DNA of 64,000 bases from Corydoras sp. C115 (lineage: Eukaryota > Chordata > Actinopteri > Siluriformes > Callichthyidae). A program made the position numbers and the translations under genes. The stretch lies in contig JAFMOC010000021.1 in NCBI GenBank assembly GCA_019802505.1, positions 1,437,501 to 1,501,500 of the forward strand, given 5' to 3'. A model generated the notes under the pieces. That model was not told the origin of the DNA and searched no databases. It was given only the letters and a program-made list of their open reading frames with translations. Of the stretch, positions 43,094 through 54,202 are shown piece by piece (within the stretch, counting starts at the first letter, position 1; the number at the start of each line of letters is the position of its first letter).

Positions 43094-43404
43094 GGGTGGC
43101 ACAGTGGCTTAGCCAATCTGGGTGGAGTTTCCATGTTCTCCCCGTGTCCACGTGGGTTTCCTCCAGGTTCTCCGGTTTCCTCCCACAGTCCAAAAACATG
43201 GATCAAGTCTATTGAATTCTCCAAATTGCCGCATATAGAGTGTGTTTGTGTGAGTGAGTGTGTGCCCAGTGATAGATTGTCCTGTCCTGGGTGTATCTGC
43301 CCAGTGCCCGAAACGTTCTCCCCTGGATGGGCATGGGGAACCCCCCTGCGACCCTAATAGAGGATAAAGCAGAAGATAATGGATGGATGGATGGATGGAT
43401 GCCC
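43094..43404 (+). mobile_element. SINE-A copy with head deletion
   Basis: gggtggcacagtggcttag jumps to ccaatctgggtgg; tail (GGAT)n. Confidence 0.9.
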
Positions 43405-43555
43405 AGAGATGGATTGGCGCCCTGTCCTGGGTGTATCTGCCCAGCGCCCGAAACGTTCTCCCCTGGATGGGCATGGGGAACCCCCCGCGACCCTAATATG
43501 GGATAAAGCGGAAGATAATGAATGAATGAATGAATGAATAAATGGATGATGGATG
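43405..43555 (+). mobile_element. SINE-A 3' half in tandem
   Basis: gcccagagatggattggcg to (AATG)n. It repeats the previous copy's 3' half. Confidence 0.9.
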
Positions 43556-43584
43556 TTTACTCATAGAGGAATTTGTCCTGTGCA

Positions 43585-43785
43585 GTGAAACACACACACT
43601 GAGTGAAGTGAGCACAAATGCCCGGAGTGGTGGGCAGTCTTGTATACGACGTCCGGGGAGCAATTGGGGTTAGGTACCTTGACCAAGGGCACTTCAGCCA
43701 TAGTACTTGGTGGTACCAGGAATCGAACCGGGGACCTTCAAGTCATAAGGAAGGTACCTTAACCACAAGACTGTGACTAATCCGT
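43585..43785 (-). mobile_element. SINE of family C
   Basis: Inverted: gcccggagtggtgggcag, gggagcaattggggtta, gggcacttcagccat and a B-box-like ggaatcgaaccgg. Confidence 0.75.
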
Positions 43786-44004
43786 ATAACACTTCTATAA
43801 AACTTGCTGTATATTTGAAATTGATGTTCATAAACCCTTATAAAAATAATAAATCCTGGTTTGGCATGCCTGAACACGATCATCTCAGACACCTCCTTAC
43901 TACAGAAGTTCTGTTCAGAATTCAACAGAAATCCAGGAGCAAATCACGTGTCTTGGCAGAAAAAGCCAGATTAGAATTTCAGATTAAAATATTTTGGTAA
44001 CACT
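43786..44004. other. No recognisable feature
   Basis: Non-coding, AT-rich. Confidence 0.35.
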
Positions 44005-44016
44005 TTACCTAAATTG

Positions 44017-44362
44017 GGCGGCACGGTGTCTTAGTGGTAGCACGTTCTCCTCTCAGCGTTAGGGATTCCCGGCTCGAATCCCAATCTTGTAGTTTCTATG
44101 TTTTCCCTGTATCCTCGTGGGTTTCCTCCAGGTTCTTCGGTTTCCTCCCACAGTCCAAAAACATGGATCAAGGTCAATTGAATTCTCCAAATTGCCCCAT
44201 ATAGAGTGTGTCTGTGTGAGAGAGTGTGTGCCCAGTAATAGATTGGCGCCCTGTCCTGGGTGTATCTGCCCAGCGCCCGAAACGTTCTCCCCTGGATGGG
44301 CATGGGGAACCCCCCCGCGACCCTAATAGTGGATAAAGATAAAGTGGAAGATAATGGATGGA
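44017..44362 (+). mobile_element. SINE-A copy with target duplication
   Basis: tttacctaaat flanks both sides (44005-44015 and 44363-44373). Full length with a small deletion after the B box. Confidence 0.95.
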
Positions 44363-44373
44363 TTTACCTAAAT

Positions 44374-45389
44374 CCATTATTCATAATACGTTATTAATAC
44401 ATTCATAAAGCTTTATAAAGTATTTTAATCGCGTATTGTCGCGTAATGTATCGTATTTTTAAAATTAATTGCAAAAAACTTTAATCGTGTCATCCCGAGT
44501 TCTGGGCGTATTTGCTCTTGTCTTAATAAATGGGCTTTGAATTATTTAATGTAAGCCACTTATGGGATGGGTGAACCCCAGCACGACCCTAGAGCAGAGG
44601 ATTAAGTGGAAGATAATGAGATTAGATGAGATATCATGAGATATGATAGTGTTGTCAGTACAGTTCTTTGGGTCAAACCTAATTCTGAATTTGTTGGCAC
44701 CTGTCGTCATCCATTAAGTCATTTTTATAATCAATTTTTTATTTGGGAAATAAAATCTGTTTCCAACCAGCTGCCACACAGGGCATTAAACCTTTCCAAA
44801 CCATGTCCTAAAGCAGAATGGACTGCAGGCCTCGGAGCTTTGTCTGAATATTTCCTTTTCTGTGGCCATGTTCCAGAATTGAAACTTACAAGTATATACA
44901 CTTTGAATGTAATCATAGGGCCTCCATACTCTCACTTTGAAAAAGCTTCAAATGAAACTGTCTGCAAATCCTTCCAGACATATACAAAATAATGGAAAGA
45001 CCAGGCAATGTATCAGGATTAAAGAGTGGAGCAGCCTTTGGTCTTTAGAGCAGCCTCAGCCTCGCTTTGAACACTGATATACACATTTCCAACAACTCCC
45101 TGTATAAATGAAACAATCCCTCAAATGAATAGTCAGAAAGCCATGTTTTGTTGTTGAAGGCAGGCAATTTGGGACGGGAGTAGAGGTGGGAGTGTGTGTT
45201 GTAATAGCTCTTGTTTAAGTTCATCATGACAACTTTATATCTTTACTAAGAATAACACCAACTTCCAACCACACTTGGGCATCTGTTCTTCCAGGTGCCT
45301 TTCATTCTGATCGTCTTCTAATAATTTCATATCAAATCGTAATGTTTAAAAAACAATATGGGCAATTTTCATTCAAAAAATTGCCGTAA
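44374..45389. other. No gene; single-copy sequence
   Basis: The largest open frame (44636-44992) shows no recognisable domain and is probably chance. 44990-45240 has balanced composition. Confidence 0.35.
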
Positions 45390-45680
45390 TAGTTAGTAAG
45401 TTCACCTCTCAGCGCTGGGGATCTCAAATCTCGAGCTGGGTGGATTTTCCATGTGTCTGCGTTGGGCTCCTTCATGTTCTCCAGGTTTCCTTCCACAGTC
45501 CAAAAACATGGATTCAAAGTAAATTGGCTGCTCTAATATAGTGTGTGTGTGTGTGTGTGAGTAAGTGTGGGCTTAGCAATAGATTGGCGTCCTGGTTTGG
45601 CTGTATCTGCCCAACTCCCATAACGTTCTCCCCTGGATGGGCATGGGAACTCCCCCCGCGAGCCTAGTAGAGGGGAAGAT
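45390..45680 (+). mobile_element. Diverged SINE-A copy
   Basis: cacctctcagcgctgggg through tgggcatgggaactcc and agaggggaag. Confidence 0.85.
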
Positions 45681-45714
45681 AGATATTTAAAGCCCTATAT
45701 AAATCTATTTATTT

Positions 45715-45882
45715 ATTAATTCATCATCTTCCATTTAAACCTCTACTAAGGTTTGGGGGGTGGGGTTCCCCATGCCCATCCAGGGGAGAACGTTTCTGGC
45801 CCTGGGCAGATACACCCAAGACAGGGCACCAATCTATCACTGGGCACATTCACTCACACAAACACACTCTATATGGGGTAAC
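45715..45882 (-). mobile_element. SINE-A copy, 3' half only
   Basis: attcatcatcttcc to cactctatatgggg. Confidence 0.9.
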
Positions 45883-45895
45883 AGAATCTCATTTC

Positions 45896-46209
45896 ATATC
45901 CATCCATCCATCCATCCTTCCATTATCTTCCACATAATCATCTACTAGGGTGACAGGAGGGTAGAGTTCCCCATGCCCATCCAGGGGAGAACGTTTTGGG
46001 CGCTGGGCAGATACACCCAGGACAGGGCACCAATCTATCGTGTACACACTCACTCACTTACTCACTCACTCACTCACTCACTCACACAAACACACTCTAT
46101 ATGGGGCAATTTGGAGAATTCAATTGACCTGACACAAACACACTATATGGACCAATTTAGAGCATTCAATTTTACCTTGCGTACATATTTTTGGACTGTG
46201 GAAGGAAAC
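45896..46209 (-). mobile_element. SINE-A copy, left part, split by a LINE fragment
   Basis: catccatccatcc to gtggaaggaaact. It resumes at 46699 with aaactggag, sharing aaact as a short target duplication. Confidence 0.85.
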
Positions 46210-46698
46210 TCTGCAAAAAAAAAACTCTGCAGCCCGACTTGTGTTCAACCAGCCCAAGCGAACTCATGTCCCTACACTACTCCTCTCTCTCCATTGGCTC
46301 CCTGTAGCTGCTCGCATTCAGTACAAGTCACTGACTCTGGCCTACAGAACCATTTCTGGATCTTCCCTCTCCTACCTTCACTCTATCTTTTCAAAATACA
46401 CTCTGACTCGTTCACTTCGCTCCAGTGATGATTGCCGCCTGGCGGTTCCACCTCACCGAGGAGCCAATTCTCACTCCGTGGTGGAACGATCTTCCCAACT
46501 CTGTCCGTAAGGCAGAATCACTAAGCAAGAAACTACTGAAGACGCATCTCTTTAACAAATACCTGTTGTAGAAAAAAAAAAAGGGGGGGGGGGGCAGCAT
46601 CAAATAACAATCAGGTTGGATGAATTTACAGTATAGTAAATTCTCATTTGTAAGTCGCTTTGGATAAAAGCGTCTGCTAAATGACTAAATGTAAATGT
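46210..46698 (+). mobile_element. L2-like LINE, 5'-truncated 3' end
   Basis: After an A-rich junction it encodes the C-terminal part of a non-LTR reverse transcriptase: the CSPTCVQPAQ region, then LHWLPVAARIQYKSLTLAYR, then (after a frameshift near 46475) WNDLPNSVRKAES and KTHLFNKYL. It ends with gtaagtcgctttggataa and aatgtaaatgtaaa, the classic L2-type fish tail. No full ORF; dead copy. Confidence 0.85.
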
Positions 46699-46818
46699 AA
46701 ACTGGAGTCCCCAGAGGAAACCCACGCAGACACGGGGAGAACATGGAAACTCCACCCAGATTGGGATTCGAACCTGGACCCCCAGCGCTGAAAGGCGAAC
46801 GTGGCCATCGTGCCACCC
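46699..46818 (-). mobile_element. SINE-A copy, right part after the LINE insertion
   Basis: aaactggagtccccagagg to cgtgccaccc. Confidence 0.85.
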
Positions 46819-47520
46819 TCTATATAAAACTACATGGAGTTGAATTGATGTTTTATTAAAACGTGTGCTGTTAACATCATTAACATATATTGTTAGACAT
46901 TTTTAAAATGAAGAAAAGAACAGAGTTAGAGAGAGAGAGACACTTGGGTCATTCTTTATTGGAATCCACCATAGAGTCCATTAAAGGAACCCAGTAAAGC
47001 TCAGGTTGAGTAGAGTGTAAAGAGGCCGACGGGAAGGTCGGAAAGCCCCGCATGCCTTCCTGCATGACAACAGGCCCAGGGTGCGGGGTTTATGTGAGGA
47101 GTCAAAGTGGAGCATGAGAGCGGAACCGAAGAGTCGATATTTAATCAACCCCACGCTGAGTTGCTTTTGAATATTTGATGGAGCTTTTCTTCGATGATTA
47201 CCTTCCCATTACACTATCTTGTCAGAAGCTCAAGTGAGAGGTTTGGGTTGCCATTGTCCAGGATCAGCGTGGCCTCCGTGTCCTCTGGAGCCCGCCGTCA
47301 TTGTGCCAGTGTTAGCAGACTGCCTCCCTGTTGCCTCACCAATATTCTCTCAGCCACACAGGGTCAGACTTTATCACATCTGCCACTCACAGGAGCGGGA
47401 CAGGAAGGTTTCCAAAAGAGCAAGGAGAACATGGGAGAAGGATAATAATGAGAGATGGCATGAGATTAAATAAAATACAGGCAGTGAATAAACGTTATTT
47501 ATTAATTATGTTATACAGCA
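46819..47520. other. No gene; single-copy sequence
   Basis: 46930-47460 is balanced and non-repetitive. Small open frames show no family features. Candidate conserved DNA. Confidence 0.35.
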
Positions 47521-47525
47521 TTATA

Positions 47526-47644
47526 ATAAAGCAATAAGGTATGAGAGGTGTGCATTATTGTAAATAAATCACAGGAAAGTACAGTTACGTGATTTATCAC
47601 AATAATGCACAACCTCTCGTGTCTTATTGCTTTTATAAAATAGT
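47526..47644. mobile_element. Palindromic MITE (GCAATAAGG family)
   Basis: Arms aagcaataaggtatgagagg...gcattattgt...aataaatcac and their inverted partner ending cttattgctttt are about 46 bp each with few mismatches. Related copies are at 34916/35425, 41834 and 63295-63440. Confidence 0.85.
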
Positions 47645-47679
47645 TACAAACACATTATAATAAAAGACGTGGTTTGATC

Positions 47680-47850
47680 GATCCATCCATTATCTTCTGC
47701 TTTATTCTATATTAGGGTCGCGGGGGGTGTTCCCCATGCCCATCCAGTGGAGAACGTTTCGAGTGCTAGGCAGATACACCCTGGACAGGGCGCCAATCTA
47801 TCACTGGGCACACACTCACTCACACAGACACACTCTATATGGGGCAATTT
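47680..47850 (-). mobile_element. SINE-A copy, 3' half
   Basis: atccatccattatcttctgc to atatggggcaattt, abutting the BED-containing relic. Confidence 0.9.
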
Positions 47851-48240
47851 GTCATATTTCCAAAGTACCTCAATTTCATTTTACACTCCTTGCAAACAGT
47901 TGCGCTCATGTCGAGCTCTCTCTTCCCCGGGACATCGTAGAATCCAAAGTGTGCCCAAACGCTGGCTTTTAACGATGACTGGTCGGGTTGAATCGCGCTC
48001 TCCCCCCCCAACTTCATGCTCCACGCTAGCGGACTCCATTCAGTTCAGGAGCTGGAGAACAAGCGTGCTGTAAGGTGGCCGAGCGGATACGTAATGCGAT
48101 ATGCAATACGCTCGGGAGTTGGAGCGGCAAAAAAACCCCCAAAACAAACGCATTTTAAAATCGATACTTGGGCATTTTGAATCGATTCAGAATCGCCAGG
48201 ACTACTAATCGCGATCCTTTGAAGAATCTATTTTTTTCAG
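47851..48240 (-). mobile_element. hAT relic with BED zinc-finger start
   Basis: On the minus strand from 48017 down to the SINE junction the frame reads SVWAHFGFYDVPG, VCKECKMKLRYFGNMTN, matching the BED finger of hAT transposases. It is cut off by the SINE. 48150-48230 has ttgaatcgattcagaatcgcc terminus-like sequence. Termini and target duplication not resolved. Confidence 0.65.
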
Positions 48241-48296
48241 CACCCCTTCCTGCCACGGCTATCATTACGTCGGTCTATTTCTATCTCAGAGATATT

Positions 48297-48647
48297 CATT
48301 CATTCATTCATTATCACCCGCTTTATCCTCTATTAGGGTCGCGGTGGGGTTTCCCATGCCCATCCAGGGGAGAACGTTTCGGGCGCTGGGCAGATAGACC
48401 CAGGACAGGGCGCCAATCCATCGCTGGGCACACACTCACTCACACAGACACACTCTATATGGGGCAATTTAGAGAACTCAATTAACTTGATCCATGTTTT
48501 TGGACTGTGGGAGGAAACCGGAGAACCCGGAGAAAACCCACTCGGACATGGGGAGAACATGGAAACTCCACCCAGATGGGGATTCGAACCGGGAATCCCT
48601 AGCGCTGAGAGGCGAACGTGCTAACCACTAAGCCACCGTGCCGCCGA
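48297..48647 (-). mobile_element. SINE-A copy with 10-bp target duplication
   Basis: cagagatatt at 48287-48296 and 48648-48657. Full length. Confidence 0.95.
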
Positions 48648-48657
48648 CAGAGATATT

Positions 48658-49486
48658 GTTTATTGTTATTTCAGAAACATACAGTTGAAGTATATATTCT
48701 AATGAGACAGCGTTTCTCCAGGACCATGGGGCAACGTGGAAGAAAAAGTGCAAGACAAGCAGTCTAGTGAGTTTATTGCAGCAGCAGCAGCAGCAGCTTT
48801 ATGTAACACATGTTAACAATGCAGGGCAGTTCAGGTCAAATTAAGAAACCACCCAATTCACAGGAATATGAAGGTGTGTGGTGTTTATTCAACCCATAAA
48901 ACATGGGGCAGAATTAATACCCATGCAAAAACACTCTCCTGCCTGCACAGGGCATAACAAACTAACGAGGTGCAAATGCTATCTGTTAATGCACCAATTA
49001 AACTCGGGGTTTATTGGAGTTTTGCAAAAGATGTATTTCAGCAAAAAAAGTTGGCCAGCTAGCTCGCTGAAAGCTCTAATAAATAACAGAAGAGAGTTCT
49101 AATGGATTAGTATATCATTGTGGTGTTCGTTAAAGGAAAGTGCAAAGTTAGGGTTGCAGTACATCCTCAATTCCCTCTGAATTTTCTTGACAAAGTCGTT
49201 AGTAATCTAATCGAGTTAACTCTAATTGGTTTACGTCTTTAGAATGTAGTGGAACTGGTTGTATGAATTTGACGTTATGAATACGCAGCCAGATAATGTA
49301 CAGCAATTATATCATTTAATATGGCAGCTCGAGCAAACATCTAACGAATGTTTCCTGTATGTCCAGTCCAGGTGTTTTAGTATTTGTGTGATGAGGTATT
49401 TGCATATTGCTTAGATTATTATATAAGTTACCTTTCATATGAATTCTATTGCATTCTGTTAATTAAAAAATCAGATTCAGAATGTA
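48658..49486. other. No gene; contains a short (CAG)n
   Basis: (GCA)6-7 at about 48778-48797; the rest is AT-rich and non-coding. Confidence 0.45.
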
Positions 49487-49667
49487 GGGCGGCACGGTGG
49501 CTAGGGATTCCCGTTTCGAATCCCCATCTGGGTGGAGTTTCCATGTTCTCCCTGTGTCCGCGTGGGTTTCCTCCGGGTTCTCCGGTTTCCTCCCACCGTC
49601 CAAAAACATGGATCAAGGTCAATTAAGTTCTTCAAATTGCCCCCTATAGAGTGTGTGTTTGTGTGTG

Positions 49668-49701
<34 letters not shown>

Positions 49702-49806
49702 TGAGTGTGTGACCAGCGATAGATTGGCACCCTGTCCTGGGTGTATATTACCAGCCCCCGAAACGTTCTCCCCTGTATGGGCATGGGGAACCCCCCCCCA
49801 ACCCTT
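49487..49806 (+). mobile_element. SINE-A copy with (GT)n expansion
   Basis: Head ggcggcacggtggctaggg with a deletion. The gtgtgtgagtgag section is expanded to (GT)n at about 49656-49700. Confidence 0.95.
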
Positions 49807-49814
49807 GGGAAGAT

Positions 49815-49816
<2 letters not shown>

Positions 49817-49887
<71 letters not shown>
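49817..49887. repeat. (AT)n microsatellite
   Basis: About 35 AT units between two SINE-A copies in opposite orientation. Confidence 0.95.
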
Positions 49888-49890
<3 letters not shown>

Positions 49891-50235
49891 TTCATTCATT
49901 ATCTCCCACTTTATCCTCTATTAGGGTCGCGGTGGGGTTCCCCATGCCCATCCAGGGGAGAACATCCCAGGCGCCGGGCAGACAGACCCAGGACAGGGCG
50001 CCAATCTATCGCTGGGCACACACTCACTCACACAGACACACTCTATATGGGGCAATTTTGAGAATTCAATTGACTTGATCCATGTTTTTGGACTGTGGGA
50101 GGAAACCGGAGAACCCGGAGGAAACCCACGCAGACACGGGGAGAACATGGAAACTCCACCCAGATGGGGATTCGAACCGGGAATCCCTAGTGCTGAGAGG
50201 TGAACGTCCTAACCATTAAGCCACCGTGCCGCCCT
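49888..50235 (-). mobile_element. SINE-A copy inserted in (AT)n
   Basis: cattcattcattatctccc to cgtgccgccc, then tatatatata. Confidence 0.95.
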
Positions 50236-50298
50236 ATATATATATATATATAAGTCATATATTTGTGATTGTGCAGATATACAGTATATATATTATAT

Positions 50299-50480
50299 AT
50301 CCAAAAACATGGATCAAGTCAATTGAATTCTCCAAATTGCCCCATATAGAGTGTGTTCAGTGATAGATTGGTGCCCTGTCCTGGGTGTTTCTGCCCAGTG
50401 CCTGAAACGTTCTCCCCTGGATGGGCATGGGGAACCCCCCTGCGACCCTAATAGAGGATAAAGCGGAAGATAATGAATGG
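50299..50480 (+). mobile_element. SINE-A copy, 5'-truncated
   Basis: ccaaaaacatggatcaagtc to gataatgaatgg. Confidence 0.9.
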
Positions 50481-51136
50481 ATTCAGAATGTATTTAAACA
50501 GTTGCTTTCAGAAACACTATTCAAACCCTGTTCCACTCGGCTCAGGTTCTATAGCTGCAGGCCACTAAAGCATCGTTTCTGAAGTGGCTGCTTGGTCTCT
50601 TTGTGCCAACAATGTACTGATCAAAGGCCAAGGGCTGCTGATACGATCTGCCTGCATGGGCCGCTCTGAGCTCCGGCTGAGGAAACCAGTCTGGGAGAAG
50701 AAACTGAGCGCTGGTGGCTGTCTGCAGAAGGAAATATTAAATGCCACTGATGTCTTTTCGTAGGAAGTACTTTCAGATAGCTAATTATTGTATGTGCCTC
50801 AGCCCTTCCTGTTTGATGAGCTGCAGTCCAAACCCAGAGACGCAAAGGGATCGTTTTCTAGATATAAATGTTTGTAAGATGTGGAATTTGGAAGGTAGAA
50901 TTGTACGTGGACTGGACATGTCACAGTTTGTTTTATTGTTTTATTTTAGTTTTTTATTTAAAAAAAAAATTTGTTTTTAAAACTTTTATTTTCAAGCTTG
51001 GGTTTATGTTAAGATTTATTACCTTCATGTTGTTTTACTTTACTGAGTAGCACAGTCACCTCACAGAAATAAGGTCCTGGTTTTCATTTATGAGCAAAGT
51101 TTTTAGTTATTTTTTGTGGTATGTTTGTGTTTTTGG
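50481..51136. other. No gene; single-copy island
   Basis: 50490-50760 is balanced with a gatcaaagg (TCF/LEF-type) motif at 50619-50627. The rest is AT-rich. Confidence 0.35.
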
Positions 51137-51466
51137 GTTGGCACGGTGGCTTAGTGGTTAGCACGTTCGCCTCTCATCACTAGGGATTCCTGGTTCGAAT
51201 CCCCATCTGGGTGGAGTTTCCATGTTCTCCCCGTGTCCACGTGGGTTTCCTCCCACAGTCCAAAAACATGGATCAAGTCAATTGAGTTCTCCAAATTGCC
51301 CCATATAGATTGTGTTGTGTGTGAGTGAGTGTATGCCCAGCGATAGATTGGCGCCCTGTCCTGGGTGTATTTGCCCAGCGCCCGAAACGTTCTCCCCTGG
51401 ATGGCCATGGGGAACCCCCCCCCACGACCCTAGTAGAGGATAAAGCGGAAGATGATGGATGGATGT
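51137..51466 (+). mobile_element. SINE-A copy
   Basis: Head ttggcacggtggcttagtgg to tail gatgatggatgg. Confidence 0.95.
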
Positions 51467-51532
51467 TTGTGTTTTTCTACATGGGTTTCCTCTCAATGTG
51501 TACATGAGCACGTCTGTCTGTGTGTTTGTTCA

Positions 51533-51698
51533 ATTTAACTTGAATCCATGTTTTTGGACTGAGGAAGGAAACTGGAGAACCTGGAGGAAACCCACGTGGA
51601 CACGGGGAGAGCATGGAAACTCCACCCAGATGGGGATTCAAACCAGGAATCCCCAGCACTGAGAGGTGAACGTGCTAACCACTCAGCCAACATGCCGC
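51533..51698 (-). mobile_element. SINE-A copy, head half
   Basis: ttaacttgaatccatg to cactcagccaacatgccgc. Confidence 0.9.
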
Positions 51699-51733
<35 letters not shown>

Positions 51734-51747
51734 TATTATTATTATTA
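51698..51747. repeat. (ATT)n microsatellite
   Basis: About 16 ATT/TTA units with one slip. Confidence 0.95.
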
Positions 51748-51753
51748 GTGCAG

Positions 51754-52022
51754 GGGTGGCACGGTGGCTTAGTGGTTATTCCAGGTTCGAATTCCAATCT
51801 GAGTGGAGTTTTCATGTTCTGCCTGCATCCACGTGGGTTTACGTCAAGATCTTAAGTTTCCTCCCATGGTCCGTAAACATGGATTCAAGGTGAACTGGCT
51901 GCTTTGAATTGCCCCATATAGTGTGACAGTAAGTGTGTGTTTGTGTGTCTGTTGACAGGTGCCCTGTCCTGGAAGTATCTGTCTCGAGTCTGAAACTTTC
52001 TCCCCTGGATGGGCATTGGGAT
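51754..52022 (+). mobile_element. Diverged SINE-A copy
   Basis: gggtggcacggtggc through tctcccctggatgggcattgg. Confidence 0.85.
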
Positions 52023-52098
52023 GTGTGTTCACGCGCACGCATGTGTGTGTATTATCCTTATAGTCATATCATCCCTTGGATACTCAATAGGCCAGTTT

Positions 52099-52124
52099 CT
52101 AATATATATATATATATATATATA
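52099..52124. repeat. (AT)n microsatellite
   Basis: TA tract left of a SINE head. Confidence 0.9.
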
Positions 52125-52126
52125 CA

Positions 52127-52470
52127 GGCGGCACGGTGGCTTAGTGGTTAGCACGTTCTCCTCTCAGCTGTAGGGATTCCTGGTTCGAATCCCCATCTGG
52201 GTCGAGTTTCCATGTTCTCCCCGTGTCTGCGTGGGTTTCCCCCGGGTTCTCCGGTTTCCTCCCACAGTCCAAAAACATGGATCAAGGTGAATTGAATTCT
52301 CAAAATTGCCCCAAATAGAGAGTATCTGTGTGAGTGAGTGTGTGCCCAGCGATGGATTGGCACCCTGTCCTGGGTCTATCTGCCCAGCGCCCGAAACGTT
52401 CTCCCCTGGATGGGCATGGGGAACCCCACCGCAACCCTAATAGAGGATAAAGCGGGAGATAATGAATGAA

Positions 52471-52475
<5 letters not shown>
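52127..52475 (+). mobile_element. SINE-A copy inserted in (AT)n
   Basis: ggcggcacggtgg to aatgaatgaatg, with (AT)n continuing on the right. Confidence 0.95.
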
Positions 52476-52511
<36 letters not shown>

Positions 52512-52530
52512 TATATATATATATATATAC
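52476..52530. repeat. (AT)n microsatellite
   Basis: TA-rich tract with short interruptions. Confidence 0.9.
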
Positions 52531-53274
52531 TATATACTACATACTGTATATATAATCTCATATCATATCATATGTGTGCTTATAACAACCTGCATAGATT
52601 TCATAACTAAATACATTGGCTTTATTGGCAAAATAAGACCATATATCATTTACATCTGCATCATTTACAGAAATTTTGGCAAACGTCTTGTAAGCCATAC
52701 CTAAGCCGATGATATCTCACTTCCATTCCCCATGGAAGTTGTCTCAAGCAGTTAATGATGCTGTGTAGTCTGTGATTGTGGGAACCTGGTTTATCAGCTA
52801 AATCCAAATATGGCAGAATGCTTCCATGTAGTCTAAACAAATGCACCAATTTAAAAAGGAAACAATGTGATGTAGGTAAAAAGGCCGGCTCTTTATCTCC
52901 TCTAAACGACTCTTTAATGGCGAAACATTGTATTTATGGAAAAGATACCTTGCTTGTGATGATGTATCTGATTTCCTGTCGTGAAGGGCAGGCTGAAACT
53001 GGACCTGATTAACCCCTTTAACCTCTGACTATTAGCATGACACCATTGTTCGCTTCATATTCAGTTGCAGCGAGCGACCGTCAGGGGCAATGACATGACA
53101 TTTAAGCTCTGGAGAAGGATTGTATACATAATTTCAGCGTAGACTGTTGTTTTTCCAGCTGAGTATTGTATTTGGGTGTTGCAGGGTTAACTGGTTTAAA
53201 TATTCATGTACTGTCCATAGAGCTAGTTCACTCAGTTCATTCTGCAGCTGGAAACAAACCCCGAAATTGAACAA
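52531..53274. other. Single-copy island, candidate regulatory DNA
   Basis: 52620-53150 is free of repeats and codes for nothing recognisable. Confidence 0.35.
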
Positions 53275-53568
53275 CAACCATCCATCCATCCATTATCTTC
53301 TGCTTTATCCTCTAATAGGGTCGCGGTGGGGGGTTCCCCAAGTTCATTCAGGGGAGAACACACACAGACACACTCTATATGGGGCAATTTGAAGAATTTA
53401 ATTGACCTTGATCCATGTTTTTGGACTGTGGGAGGAAACCGGAGAACCCGGAGGAAACTCACGCGGACACGGAGAGAACATGGAAACTCCACCCAGATGG
53501 GGATTTGAACCGGGAATCCCTAGTGCTGAGAGGAGAACGTGCTAAACCACTAAGCCACCGTGCCGCCC
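53275..53568 (-). mobile_element. SINE-A copy, first of a four-copy cluster
   Basis: Inverted, with a deletion around the cacacagacac block; flanked by aacaacaacc on both sides. Confidence 0.95.
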
Positions 53569-53578
53569 TAACAACAAC

Positions 53579-53838
53579 CATCCATCCATCCATCCATTAT
53601 CTTCCGCTTTATCCTGTATTAGGGTCGCGGGGGGGGGCACATTCACTTACACATACACACACTATATGGGGCAATTTAGAGCATTCAATTTACCTTGAAT
53701 TCATGTTTTTAAACTGTGGGGAAAACCAGAGAACCCGGAGTAAATCCACACAGACATGAGGAGAACTTTATTGGGATTTGAACCTGGATCCGCAGCGCAG
53801 AGAGGCGAACATGCTAACCACAAAACCACCGTGCCGCC
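53579..53838 (-). mobile_element. SINE-A copy, second of cluster
   Basis: Shortened and diverged copy ending cgtgccgccc. Confidence 0.9.
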
Positions 53839-53861
53839 CCTATTATTGTAATTAATAAATT

Positions 53862-54196
53862 CATCCATCCATCCATTCATTATCTTCCGCTTTATCCTCT
53901 ACTAGGTTCACGGGGGGGAGGGGGGGGGGTGAACGTTTCGGGCGCTGGGCAGATACACCCAGGACAGGGCGCCAATCTTTCACTGGGCACACACTCACAC
54001 ACACAGACACACTCTATTTGGGTCAATTTGGAGAACTCAATTGACTTGATCCATGTTTTTGGACTGTGGGAGGAACCCGGAGGAAACCCACGCAGACACG
54101 GGGAGAACATGGAAACTCCACCCAGATGGGGATTTGAACCGGGAATCCCTAGTGCTGAGAGGAGAACATGCTAACCACTAAGCCACCATGCCGCCC
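53862..54196 (-). mobile_element. SINE-A copy, third of cluster
   Basis: Inverted copy with a purine-rich insertion near 53910-53930. Confidence 0.95.
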
Positions 54197-54202
54197 CTAA
54201 CA

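Noticed and set aside
44636..44992. 118-aa frame in a repeat-free stretch
   Set aside because: No domain, signal peptide or splice context; plausible as chance in a stop-poor interval.
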